The notes below the pieces were generated by a model. That model saw nothing but the letters and a program-made list of their open reading frames with translations. It was not told the DNA's origin and did no database searches. Of a DNA stretch of 59,802 bases, positions 50,543-59,802 are shown piece after piece; the stretch's first letter is position 1, and every line of letters starts with the position of its first letter. A program made the position numbers and the translations under genes. The stretch comes from SAR86 cluster bacterium (GTDB lineage Bacteria > Pseudomonadota > Gammaproteobacteria > Magnimaribacterales > D2472), in contig SHBF01000003.1 of NCBI GenBank assembly GCA_004212975.1, positions 1 to 59,802 of the forward strand, read 5' to 3'.

Positions 50543-52162
50543 ATGACTAAAAAAATAAACATACTGTCAATAACCTTAATATTTTTAATTGGGTGTTCAG
50601 AAAATATCTCACCAGTTGATTCAGGTCTAGAACAACAAATATATCATCATGGAAATGGTTCTGAGCCTCAAGGAATAGATCCGCACATTGTCACTGGTGT
50701 TCCTGAACATCATATCCTTATAAGCTTGTGCGAAGGCCTAACTATTCCAAATCCTAATCCTACAGGTTCTGACGGATATATTCCTGGAACTGCAGAATCA
50801 TGGACTGTCAGTGATGATGGAAAGGAATATATTTTTAAATTAAACAAAAATGCAAAATGGTCAAACGGTGATCCTGTTACCGCTGATGATTTTGTTTGGT
50901 CATGGAAAAGAATTCTAACTGCTAGTCTTGGCTCGCAATATCCTGACATGCTTTATTATTTAGTAGGTGCCTATGAGTATCATAATGGAGAAATAGATAA
51001 TTTTGACGAAGTAGGCGTAAAGGCGCTTGACTCACAAACACTAAAGGTTAATTTAAAAAATCCAACACCTTTCTTCATTGGTCTTTTAAGTCATTACAGT
51101 ACCTGGCCTGTTCACAAAGAAACTGTTTTAAAGCATGGCGATATTGATGATAGGAACGGAGAATGGACAAGACCAGGCAACTTTGTATGCAACGGCCCTT
51201 TTCAACTTAAAACATGGGAGCTTAATAATAGGATTGTTGTTGAAAAGAATCCTCATTACTATGACGCATCTATGGTACGTCTTAATGAAATTCACTATTA
51301 TCCGGTTTCAAATGTAATGACAGAAGACAGAATGTTTAGGGCTGGACAATTACATTTGACTTCAAGTATGCCAACTCAAAAATGCCCAATTTATATAGAA
51401 GAAAAAAATCCAAATTTAAAGATTGATCCATACATGGGAACATATTTTTATAGGATTAATACTGAAAATGAGACACTAAGTGATGTAAGAGTAAGAAAAG
51501 CATTAGCATATTCAATTGATAGACAACTTTTAGTTGATAAGGTAACACAGTGCGGTCAAATTCCTGCATATTCTTTTACGCCTCCAGGTTCAAATGGTTA
51601 TCAACCATCAACTGAAATACCATATGATCCTGTTCTAGCAAAACAATTATTAGCTGAGGCTGGATACTCTTCAGATAAGCCATTTCCTAAATTAGAAATT
51701 CTTTTTAACACTAATGAGGGTCACCGAAAGGTTGCCTTAGCAATTCAGCAAATGTGGCAAAATGAACTCGGTATTGAAGTGGAACTTGTTAATCAAGATT
51801 GGAAAGTCTATTTAAGTAGGGAAATGGTAGGAGATTTCCAAATATCAAGAGCTGGCTGGATAGGAGATTATGAAGATCCAAATACTTTCCTAGATTTAAT
51901 GAGGCCAAACAGGGGAAATAATAAAACTGGTTGGGAGAATATGGATTTTGATGCATTGGTTGAAGAGGCAAATACAATTAATAATCAAGACAAAAGATAT
52001 GAGTTGCTTAATGAAGCAGAGAAAATATTAATTGATAATATGCCAATAATTCCTCTCTATACGTATGTAAGGGTTTATCAATTATCTCCAGACGTTAAGG
52101 GATTTAATCCACATATTCTTGATCACCATCATCCTAAATTTATTTATTTAGAAAGAGATTAA
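50543..52162 (+). CDS. peptide ABC transporter substrate-binding protein (OppA-like lipoprotein)
   Basis: Lipobox LIGC; GSEPQGIDPHIVTGVPEHHI, WSNGDPVTADDFVWSWKRIL, DVRVRKALAYSIDR. Confidence 0.94.
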   Translation: MTKKINILSITLIFLIGCSENISPVDSGLEQQIYHHGNGSEPQGIDPHIVTGVPEHHILISLCEGLTIPNPNPTGSDGYIPGTAESWTVSDDGKEYIFKLNKNAKWSNGDPVTADDFVWSWKRILTASLGSQYPDMLYYLVGAYEYHNGEIDNFDEVGVKALDSQTLKVNLKNPTPFFIGLLSHYSTWPVHKETVLKHGDIDDRNGEWTRPGNFVCNGPFQLKTWELNNRIVVEKNPHYYDASMVRLNEIHYYPVSNVMTEDRMFRAGQLHLTSSMPTQKCPIYIEEKNPNLKIDPYMGTYFYRINTENETLSDVRVRKALAYSIDRQLLVDKVTQCGQIPAYSFTPPGSNGYQPSTEIPYDPVLAKQLLAEAGYSSDKPFPKLEILFNTNEGHRKVALAIQQMWQNELGIEVELVNQDWKVYLSREMVGDFQISRAGWIGDYEDPNTFLDLMRPNRGNNKTGWENMDFDALVEEANTINNQDKRYELLNEAEKILIDNMPIIPLYTYVRVYQLSPDVKGFNPHILDHHHPKFIYLERD

Positions 52163-52168
52163 TTTCGC

Positions 52169-53092
52169 ATGATAGCGATTTTCTTTAGAAGAATTTTAGT
52201 TGCAATTCCTGTTTTGTTAGCAGTCGCTAGCATAACTTTTTTCTTAATAAAGATTGCCCCTGGTGGTCCATTTGATGCAGATAAGGCTGTCTCGCCTCAA
52301 GTACTTAAAAATTTAAATGAGGCATATAATTTAGATGCATCTAATTGGGAGCAGTATGTTGATTATATGTCTGGTTTACTGAGAGGCGATTTAGGACCAT
52401 CTTTTAGGTTTCCAGGACGTTCTGTATCTGAGATGATTGCAACTGGATTGCCGGTAACATTTGAGTTAGCTTTTTATGCAATTTTAATTGCTCTTGTTAT
52501 GGGTATATTTTCTGGAGTTTTAGCTGCCTTAAAAAGAAATACTTTTCTTGATTTTATTCCAATGGCAGTAGCAATGATTGGAATATGTGTCCCAACTTTT
52601 CTTATGGGGCCTTTATTAGTTCTTATATTTGGAATAAATCTTGAGATACTTCCAGTTTCAGGTTGGGGGCAATTACCTGGCGATAAAATTTTGCCATCGT
52701 TAACCTTGGGATTTGCCTATGCTGCATATATTGCCCGATTAAGCAGAGGCGGCATGCTAGAAGTTCTTAACCAAGATTTCATAAGAACTGCTAGAGCAAA
52801 AGGGCTAACTGAAAGAATGGTTGTTATTAAGCATGCAATGCAAGGTGGATTAATTCCTGTTGTTTCTTTTCTTGGACCAGCAATTGCAGGGCTACTTGCA
52901 GGATCATTTGTAGTTGAAACCATTTTTCAAATACCAGGACTTGGAAGATTTTATGTTGAAGCTGCTTTCAATAGAGATTACACAATGATTTTGGGGACAA
53001 CAATATTTTTCTCTGCAATGATTGTATTTTTTAACTTGATGTCTGACTTAGCGGCACTTTGGTTAAATCCTAGATCTAGAGATGTATCATGA
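52169..53092 (+). CDS. oligopeptide ABC transporter permease (OppB-like)
   Basis: IKIAPGGPFD, FIRTARAKGLTERMVVIKHAM EAA-type loop. Confidence 0.94.
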   Translation: MIAIFFRRILVAIPVLLAVASITFFLIKIAPGGPFDADKAVSPQVLKNLNEAYNLDASNWEQYVDYMSGLLRGDLGPSFRFPGRSVSEMIATGLPVTFELAFYAILIALVMGIFSGVLAALKRNTFLDFIPMAVAMIGICVPTFLMGPLLVLIFGINLEILPVSGWGQLPGDKILPSLTLGFAYAAYIARLSRGGMLEVLNQDFIRTARAKGLTERMVVIKHAMQGGLIPVVSFLGPAIAGLLAGSFVVETIFQIPGLGRFYVEAAFNRDYTMILGTTIFFSAMIVFFNLMSDLAALWLNPRSRDVS

Positions 53093-53937
53093 ATAATTCT
53101 TTATGGTCTGACGCTTTATATAGACTCTCTAGAAATAGAGCAGCAATGTTTGGTGGATTTATTTTAATTTTACTAATAATTTGTGCTGTTCTTGCACCAT
53201 GGATTGCTCCTTATTCTTATTCATATCAAAATCTAAGTTTGGGTGCTAGTCCGCCTTCAGCAGACCATTTACTAGGAACTGATGTTTTAGGTAGAGATCT
53301 GTTGAGTAGGATACTTTATGGAGCAAGAATTTCATTGTTGGTTGGTTTTGTTGCTACAGGAGTAGCTTTAATTATAGGAGTTTCATGGGGAATTATTGCA
53401 GGATATATTGGCGGAAGAGTTGATTCAATTATGATGAGGATCGTGGATATCTTATACGGACTCCCATTCATAATTTTTATAATTTTGTTAATGGTAATTT
53501 TTGGTAGAAATTTATGGTTGTTATTTGGTGCAATTGGAGCCGTAGAGTGGCTTACAATGGCAAGGATTGTTAGAGGACAAGTTATAGGATTAAAAAATCA
53601 AGAATTTGTAATGGCAGCAAAAGGTATGGGCGTGTCTAATATATCAATGTTTAGAAGACATTTACTTCCAAATATACTCGGACCAATAGCGGTTTATGCA
53701 ACATTAACAATCCCACAAGTAATGCTCTTGGAAGGTTTTTTGAGTTTTCTTGGATTAGGTATACAACCACCTATGAGTAGTTGGGGAACCTTAATCAAAG
53801 ATGGAGTTGAATCTATGGAAGAATTTAGTTGGCTGCTTATTTATCCAGGGATAACATTTACCATTACTTTATTTGCTTTAAATTTCTTTGGCGATGGCCT
53901 TAGAGACGCTCTCGATCCAAAAACATCTGATAACTAA
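53089..53937 (+). CDS. oligopeptide ABC transporter permease (OppC-like)
   Basis: HLLGTDVLGRDLLSRILYGARISL, EFVMAAKGMGVSNISMFRRHLLPN, GDGLRDALDPK. Confidence 0.95.
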   Translation: MNNSLWSDALYRLSRNRAAMFGGFILILLIICAVLAPWIAPYSYSYQNLSLGASPPSADHLLGTDVLGRDLLSRILYGARISLLVGFVATGVALIIGVSWGIIAGYIGGRVDSIMMRIVDILYGLPFIIFIILLMVIFGRNLWLLFGAIGAVEWLTMARIVRGQVIGLKNQEFVMAAKGMGVSNISMFRRHLLPNILGPIAVYATLTIPQVMLLEGFLSFLGLGIQPPMSSWGTLIKDGVESMEEFSWLLIYPGITFTITLFALNFFGDGLRDALDPKTSDN

Positions 53938-55406
53938 AAAGCTCGAATAGCAATCTTAATAATTTGACCTGGCATTAAAGTTGATTCATTCAAACTATTA
54001 ATCTCCTCTATACTTTTTATTGTGACATCAAATAATTCAGATATTTTGTATAGATTGTCACCTTGTTTCACTGAGTAAAGAATTGTTCTTTTTTTTGATT
54101 CAATATTCCTATGAATATTTTTATTTCCAATTGAAAGTTGTTGTCCTAGTTGAAGATATTCATCTTCATTGAGTGAATTCATTCTGGCAAGATCACGAAC
54201 ATCTAAATTATATTTTTTTGCTATTCCCCATAAAGTATCTCCCTCAGAAACAATATACATTTCATATGGTATGAAACTATTTGACTTGCTTTTTCCCAAT
54301 GGTATCAACAAAGTATCATTTATTGACAAAAGATTATTATCTAAATAATTTATCTCCTTAATAATTTTAACTTCGGTGTCGTATTTAACTGATAAGTCCC
54401 AAAGGTTGTCTCCTCTTTTAACTATATGAGAAATCCAATTGATATCATTAATTTTATTAAAGGGATTTGTTTCACTAGTAAATAAGAAGTACTTATCTTT
54501 AGGAATATAAAAAATACTTTCATCTTTTGGAGCGGATGCCCATTTGGTGTATCCAGCATTTAGTTTATACAAAAGCTCAGGTTTGATATCTAGAAATTCA
54601 CTAAGGGCTAATATTTCTACTTGACCAGAGATATTTACTTTTTCTACAACTGAATCATATGGTATGTTTGGCATCTTTACGCCATATTTTTCTGAATTAA
54701 GAATTAATTCTCTTAGAGCTATATATTTAGGAACATAATTTTTTGTTTGAGAGGGAAGATTGAGTGACCAAAAATCTATATCCTCTCCAAGTCTTTTGTT
54801 TTGATTAATTCTTCTATCAACTAGAGATGGACCAGCATTATATGAAGCAATTGTAAGATATATGTCTTTGTTAAATCTTTCATACAAATATTTCAAATAT
54901 CCAACAGCTGCTTCAGTTGATTTATATGGGTCATGTCTATCCTCATACCACCATGACTTATTGAGCTCATAAAGCCTTCCTGTTCTTGGCATAAATTGCC
55001 AAATACCAACAGCACCTGATGATGAGATTGAAAAAGGATCATAGTTACTTTCTATATATGGAAGAATCGCTAATTCTACTGGCAAATTATTTTTTTCTAA
55101 TTCATTTACAACAAAATATAAAAAGTAATATGAATCGTTCAAGTACTCTTCAAATTTATCAAGATCTTTTAAGTGCATATTCATATATGACAAGATCTGA
55201 TTATCAATTACTAAATTATCGTATGAGTTGTTATTATCTTGGATATAAGTCCAGATATTTTTATCTTCATCATTGTTATAAACAGAATTTTCAAAAGAAT
55301 CTAAATTTTTCTCTTTTGCAGTTGTTTCTAATTTATTAATTTCAACTTGCTGACATCCAACAAGAAAAAACAACAAAAAGAATGTCCTTAGAAATTGTCT
55401 TTCCAT
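53934..55406 (-). CDS. mltD: membrane-bound lytic transglycosylase MltD-like with C-terminal LysM repeats
   Basis: SLT motifs LPYIESNYDPFSISSSGAVGIWQFMPRTGR, SYNAGPSLVDRRI; LysM segments VKRGDNLWDLS, VSEGDTLWGIAKKYN, VKQGDNLYKISELF. Confidence 0.93.
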   Translation of the reverse strand: MERQFLRTFFLLFFLVGCQQVEINKLETTAKEKNLDSFENSVYNNDEDKNIWTYIQDNNNSYDNLVIDNQILSYMNMHLKDLDKFEEYLNDSYYFLYFVVNELEKNNLPVELAILPYIESNYDPFSISSSGAVGIWQFMPRTGRLYELNKSWWYEDRHDPYKSTEAAVGYLKYLYERFNKDIYLTIASYNAGPSLVDRRINQNKRLGEDIDFWSLNLPSQTKNYVPKYIALRELILNSEKYGVKMPNIPYDSVVEKVNISGQVEILALSEFLDIKPELLYKLNAGYTKWASAPKDESIFYIPKDKYFLFTSETNPFNKINDINWISHIVKRGDNLWDLSVKYDTEVKIIKEINYLDNNLLSINDTLLIPLGKSKSNSFIPYEMYIVSEGDTLWGIAKKYNLDVRDLARMNSLNEDEYLQLGQQLSIGNKNIHRNIESKKRTILYSVKQGDNLYKISELFDVTIKSIEEINSLNESTLMPGQIIKIAIRAF

Positions 55407-56155
55407 TTTCTCAAAGCAGTAAATATTTGTAATTCATCATCTATGATATCGAATTTCTCAATAACTTTATTTTTTATATCAATATCATGACATCTTAAAA
55501 ATGGATTTAATTTAAGTTCTTTATTTAAATTAGTTGGTAAAGAGGGAACATCTGAAGAAATTAACTTTTCAATATTATTATATTCATTTTCAAGATCTTT
55601 ATTATCTTTATCAACTTCCAGTGCAAATTTTAAATTTGAAAGAGTGTATTCATGACCACAAAAAACTTTTGTTTCTTTTGGATATTTTGAAATTTTCTTT
55701 AATGACATAAACATCTGTTCAAATGTACCTTCAAAAACACGACCGCAACCACCAGCAAACAAAGTATCTCCACAAAAAAGTATTGGATCTTCATTATTAG
55801 ATGAGTAAAAGGCAAGATGATCCAAGGTATGACCTGGAATCTCAATAACCTCAAAATTAATACCTATAAGCGAAAACTTATCAGATTCATTAACTATATT
55901 GTTGATTCCTTCAATTTTTTCAGGTCCATATACTTCAAGATTCATCTTATTGGTTAGATCAAGAAGCCCATTAGTATGATCGTAATGATGATGAGTTATT
56001 AAAACTCCTTTCAAATCAATCTCATTAGTATCAATAAGATTAAGAATTTCTGTTGATTCTCCTGGATCAACAACTATTGACCCTTCATTAGTTGATACTA
56101 ACCAAATATAATTATCTGTATATGCTTTTATCGGCTCTACACTTAACATATGCAA
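55388..56155 (-). CDS. gloB: hydroxyacylglutathione hydrolase (glyoxalase II)
   Basis: LITHHHYDHTNG, IPGHTLDHLAFYS, CGDTLFAGGCGRVFEG, CGHEYTLSNLKFAL. Confidence 0.96.
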   Translation of the reverse strand: MHMLSVEPIKAYTDNYIWLVSTNEGSIVVDPGESTEILNLIDTNEIDLKGVLITHHHYDHTNGLLDLTNKMNLEVYGPEKIEGINNIVNESDKFSLIGINFEVIEIPGHTLDHLAFYSSNNEDPILFCGDTLFAGGCGRVFEGTFEQMFMSLKKISKYPKETKVFCGHEYTLSNLKFALEVDKDNKDLENEYNNIEKLISSDVPSLPTNLNKELKLNPFLRCHDIDIKNKVIEKFDIIDDELQIFTALRKWKDNF

Positions 56156-56171
56156 ATTCTAGTTTAAATTT

Positions 56172-56603
56172 ATGAAAACAGTAAATATTTATACAGATGG
56201 TGCGTGCAGAGGAAATCCTGGAGATGGGGGATGGGGAGTGCTTATTGAATATGAAAATATTTCAAAAGAATATTTTGGTGGTGAAAAAAATACAACTAAT
56301 AATAAAATGGAGTTAAAGGCTGCTATTCATGGTTTAAGTGTCTTAAAAGAATCTTGCGACGTAAATATTACTACTGATTCTAAATATGTAATGGATGGAA
56401 TTACTTCCTGGATAGAAAATTGGAAAAAAAATAACTGGAAAAATGCATCAAAAAAAGATGTTAAAAATAAAGATCTTTGGATTGAATTGGATAAATTAAC
56501 AACCAAACACAATGTAAAATGGAATTGGGTAAAAGGTCATTCTGGTCATGAAAAAAACGAAATAGCAGACGCACTTGCTAATAAAGGAATAGATAATTTA
56601 TAA
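56172..56603 (+). CDS. rnhA: ribonuclease HI
   Basis: IYTDGACRGNPGDGGWGVLI, NNKMELKAAIHGL, WNWVKGHSGHEKNEIADALA. Confidence 0.97.
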   Translation: MKTVNIYTDGACRGNPGDGGWGVLIEYENISKEYFGGEKNTTNNKMELKAAIHGLSVLKESCDVNITTDSKYVMDGITSWIENWKKNNWKNASKKDVKNKDLWIELDKLTTKHNVKWNWVKGHSGHEKNEIADALANKGIDNL

Positions 56604-56605
56604 AG

Positions 56606-57325
56606 ATGGCAAAAAAATACATCGTTTTAGACACTGAAACTACTGGGCTTGAGGTACAGCAAGGCCATCGTGTTATTGAAATTGGAGCTGTTCTTTTAAA
56701 TGACCGAAAAAAATCAGAAGAACATTTTCACAGTTACTTAAATCCTTCAAGATTAATTGATGAAGAGGCATCAAAAGTCCATGGTATTACTAATTCTGAT
56801 CTAGAAGATAAACCTTTTTTTGATGAAATTGCTGAAGAGTTTATAAATTTTATTGAAGGCTCAACTCTCGTTATACACAATGCTCCTTTTGATCTTGGAT
56901 TTTTAAATAATGAATTACAGCTTGCCTCGTCTAATTATCCTTTCATTGAAGAAATATGCGATGTAGAAGACTCATTAATGATTGCAAGAGATAAATTCCC
57001 AGGACAAAGAAATTCACTAGATGCTTTAGCAGGCAGATATAACGTATCTGGTTATGATAGGACATTTCATGGTGCTTTACTTGATGCAAACATTTTGGCA
57101 GATGTTTATATGCAGCTAACTGGTGGACAAAGTAAATTTGAATTTATATCAAATGGAAACACTTTATCTGAGCAAAATAAAGGCTCCGAAAATCTTATTA
57201 TTAACAAAATTGATGACTTGCCTTCAATTAGTGCCTCAAAATCAGATCTCAAAGAGCATGAAAAAAGAATTAGTGAAATTGAAAAAAAATATTCTAATAA
57301 AACAATATGGAGAAGTTTTAAATGA
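56606..57325 (+). CDS. dnaQ: DNA polymerase III epsilon subunit
   Basis: IVLDTETTGLEVQQGHRVIEIGAV, VIHNAPFDLGFLNNEL, HGALLDANILADVYMQLTGGQ. Confidence 0.95.
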   Translation: MAKKYIVLDTETTGLEVQQGHRVIEIGAVLLNDRKKSEEHFHSYLNPSRLIDEEASKVHGITNSDLEDKPFFDEIAEEFINFIEGSTLVIHNAPFDLGFLNNELQLASSNYPFIEEICDVEDSLMIARDKFPGQRNSLDALAGRYNVSGYDRTFHGALLDANILADVYMQLTGGQSKFEFISNGNTLSEQNKGSENLIINKIDDLPSISASKSDLKEHEKRISEIEKKYSNKTIWRSFK

Positions 57326-58710
57326 AAGCTATCGTTACAAGATTTGCACCAAGCCCAACCGGCACTCTCCACATTGGAGGCGTAAGGACCGCATTATTTA
57401 ATTATGTGTATGCAAAACAAAATAATGGAAAATTTTTAATAAGGATTGAAGATACTGATACTGAAAGATCCACTAAAGAATATGAAAAAAATATACTTGA
57501 TAATCTCAGATCTATTGGACTTAAGCCTGATGAAGATCCAATCAATCAATCTGAAAGAAATGAGATATATTTGAAAGCTGCTGAAAAAATATTGCAGTCT
57601 GGCAACGCATATTGGTGTGATTGCTCTCATGAAGAACTTGAAGAAATGAGGAAGGCACAAATTGCAGCTGGGGAAAAACCAATGTATGACGGTAGAAGTA
57701 GAAATCTTAGATTAGAACGATCTAATAAGACTGTTTTAAGATTAGCAACTCCTGAAGACGGTGAGATTGTTGTAAATGATTTAATAAGAGGAAAAATTAA
57801 ATTTAACAACAATGAATTAGATGATCTAATATTGCTCAGAAGCGATGGCTCTCCAACATATCATTTATGCAATGTTGTTGATGATTACGAGCAAAAAGTC
57901 ACTACAGTTATAAGAGGAGAAGATCATATAAGTAACACTCCGAGACAAATTCATATTCAAAATGCATTAGGTTATCCAGAATTAGAGTATGCTCATTTAC
58001 CTCTGGTACTTGGAACTGATAAAAAAAGACTATCTAAAAGAAATGCTGCTACAAGTTTAGAAGAATATCGTGACAAAGGATATCTTGATTCAGCCATCTT
58101 GAATACTTTAGCCAGACTAGGATGGTCTCAGGGTGAAAATGATGTTTTTTATATGAATGATCTTATAAAAGAATTTAATATAAAAGATGTCCAGAAAGCA
58201 GGAGCAATTTTTGATATTACTAAGTTAGATTGGTTGAATTCACAACATCTTGCAAATTTGTCCATTGAAAGTTTTAAAGAACAATTACAACCATTCTTAC
58301 AACAATTGGATATTGATATTGAGGATCATGAAAATTCTAACAAACTAATTGAGGCTATGAGAACTTGTGATAATACATTTTCAGGAATAGCAAAATCATT
58401 GATACCTTACTATAAAGATATTATAGAATACGACGAAAAAGCAATTGAAAAGTTTATTAATGATAAAAACATACTAATTGAATTAAGAGATTTGCTAAAC
58501 AAAATAGATAATTGGAGTCAAGAGGTTATTGATAGCGTTTTAAAAGAGTATCAATTGAAAAATGAACTTAGTGTGCCTGCAGTAAATCAACCAATTAGAA
58601 TTTCATTAACAGGTTCAACAAAATCGCCCGGATTAGGGCTAACTTTGAGTATTTTTACAAAAAATAGAGCTATAGAGAGGATAAATAAGCTTTTAGATAA
58701 ACTTTCGTGA
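57322..58710 (+). CDS. gltX: glutamate--tRNA ligase
   Basis: RFAPSPTGTLHIGGVRTALFNY (HIGH), KKRLSKRNAA (KMSKS-like). Confidence 0.97.
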   Translation: MKAIVTRFAPSPTGTLHIGGVRTALFNYVYAKQNNGKFLIRIEDTDTERSTKEYEKNILDNLRSIGLKPDEDPINQSERNEIYLKAAEKILQSGNAYWCDCSHEELEEMRKAQIAAGEKPMYDGRSRNLRLERSNKTVLRLATPEDGEIVVNDLIRGKIKFNNNELDDLILLRSDGSPTYHLCNVVDDYEQKVTTVIRGEDHISNTPRQIHIQNALGYPELEYAHLPLVLGTDKKRLSKRNAATSLEEYRDKGYLDSAILNTLARLGWSQGENDVFYMNDLIKEFNIKDVQKAGAIFDITKLDWLNSQHLANLSIESFKEQLQPFLQQLDIDIEDHENSNKLIEAMRTCDNTFSGIAKSLIPYYKDIIEYDEKAIEKFINDKNILIELRDLLNKIDNWSQEVIDSVLKEYQLKNELSVPAVNQPIRISLTGSTKSPGLGLTLSIFTKNRAIERINKLLDKLS

Positions 58711-58753
58711 ATAAATATTAATTTTTTTTATATCTAAATAATATTAACTATAG

Positions 58754-58783
58754 TAGACAGATAAAGTAGCAAATGCCTATAAT
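58754..58783 (+). promoter_or_regulatory. sigma70-like promoter for TonB receptor
   Basis: TAGACA-N18-TATAAT, start codon 34 nt downstream of the -10. Confidence 0.55.
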
Positions 58784-58817
58784 ATTCTTTCAAAACGCGT
58801 TTTTTAAAGGGGATACT

Positions 58818-59802
58818 ATGAAAAACTTAAAATATATTTTTTCTTTAGCATTACTTATACCTGTTGCAGTAATTGCACAGGATACATCTAATTCAGATGT
58901 AGAAGAGGTTGTAGTCGTTGGTTCTCAGATCAAAGGAGCTTCTATAACTGATGCGCTTCCTGTGACTGTGCTATCCGCAGATGACATCGAAGCTTTGGGC
59001 GTAAGTGATGGTGATGAGTTGGTTGAAAATCTAGTTGAGCAAGGCCTTAACTTTTTTAATGAGCAGGAGCAAGCCTCAGGTGGTGTTAATGCCAGTAGGG
59101 GTGACTCAGGTGCATACAACTTAAGAAATATGGGTGTTGGTAATACATTAACACTTCTAAATGGACGAAGAATGGTGAACAATGCTGGATATCAAACCGA
59201 GTTCATTGGTGGTGACTTTGTCCCAACAGTTACAGTTAACACAAATCTAATTCCAACAAATGGTTTAGATAGATTAGAAATTTTAAGAGATGGCGCTTCA
59301 GCTATTTATGGTGCTGATGCTGTTGCTGGTGTGGTAAATAATGTTCTTCAAACAGATTATGAGGGATCAAGTCTATCTGTAAGAGTAACTGGTTATGAAC
59401 ATTTTGATGCAACAAATACAGATTTAAGTTATAAATTCGGTACTTCTCTAAATGGCGGAGCAACAAATATTTCATTATTTGCTAGTTACAGAGATCGAGG
59501 TCGAATTAAAGCAAGTGAGGATGAGCGGTGGTATAGCCAAGATTACAGAAGATACCTTTCAGAGGACGATCCTTTTTATGTAAACGCATTAAGAAATACA
59601 AGTGCTTATGGCTGGTTCCAACTTGATTTACCAGGAAGAGGTGTTGGTCAAAGTTGGCATGCATCTAATGATGGTGAAACGGCCCTTGCTGATGCAACAG
59701 ATCCTAGGGGTGGGGCACTTTTATGTGCGCTTCCTGGAGCAGTCCTTACAGGATTTGGAACATGTATGTTTGACAACAGACTTGGATCTAATAGATCAAA
59801 TC
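58818..59802 (+). CDS. TonB-dependent receptor, N-terminal part (runs off window)
   Basis: MKNLKYIFSLALLIPVAVIAQ signal peptide, EEVVVVGSQIKGASITDALPVTVLSADDIEALG, LDRLEILRDGASAIYGADAVAGVVNNVLQ; open to the window end. Confidence 0.93.
   Translation, partial: MKNLKYIFSLALLIPVAVIAQDTSNSDVEEVVVVGSQIKGASITDALPVTVLSADDIEALGVSDGDELVENLVEQGLNFFNEQEQASGGVNASRGDSGAYNLRNMGVGNTLTLLNGRRMVNNAGYQTEFIGGDFVPTVTVNTNLIPTNGLDRLEILRDGASAIYGADAVAGVVNNVLQTDYEGSSLSVRVTGYEHFDATNTDLSYKFGTSLNGGATNISLFASYRDRGRIKASEDERWYSQDYRRYLSEDDPFYVNALRNTSAYGWFQLDLPGRGVGQSWHASNDGETALADATDPRGGALLCALPGAVLTGFGTCMFDNRLGSNRSN

Noticed and set aside
58925-59182. 85-aa minus-strand ORF near the right edge
   Set aside because: Antisense of the second TonB receptor, whose + frame is open to the window end and carries clear plug-domain motifs.

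Overview
The window is 59.8 kb of AT-rich, tightly packed bacterial chromosome. Gene content and order (dnaX-recR-dcd, purM/purN-DUF2066-pgsA-like-hda, tig-clpP-clpX-lon-hupB-ppiD, mltD/gloB-rnhA-dnaQ-gltX) indicate a streamlined marine gammaproteobacterium. A SAR86-like lineage is my inference and was not tested. The left ~17 kb is a more accessory catabolic region: a TonB-dependent receptor, a GH16 glucanase-like lipoprotein, a cytochrome P450, an MFS transporter, an SDR, a LysR regulator, an acyl-CoA dehydrogenase, pseudoazurin and a serine hydrolase. The rest is mostly housekeeping. I find seven tRNAs: Leu(UAG), Val(GAC, minus strand), Val(UAC), Asp(GUC), Pro(UGG), Arg(UCU) and His(GUG). 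A second TonB-dependent receptor runs off the right edge. I see no CRISPR arrays, prophage, IS elements or rRNA, and no obvious new multi-gene system. The signals most worth follow-up are regulatory or architectural: (1) an attenuator-like leader directly upstream of the first TonB receptor; (2) a ROSE-like RNA thermometer with a sigma32-like promoter on the Hsp20 gene; (3) two in-frame slippery A-runs in dnaX that would each yield a gamma-like product; (4) a sigma32-like, apparently leaderless promoter for lon; (5) protein genes starting 10-17 nt after tRNA CCA ends, including trhO directly behind a tRNA-Pro(UGG) of the class its product modifies; (6) every convergent gene junction overlapping or abutting; (7) a long operator-like dyad beside the LysR gene; (8) a tRNA-Val(GAC) with C at position 33.
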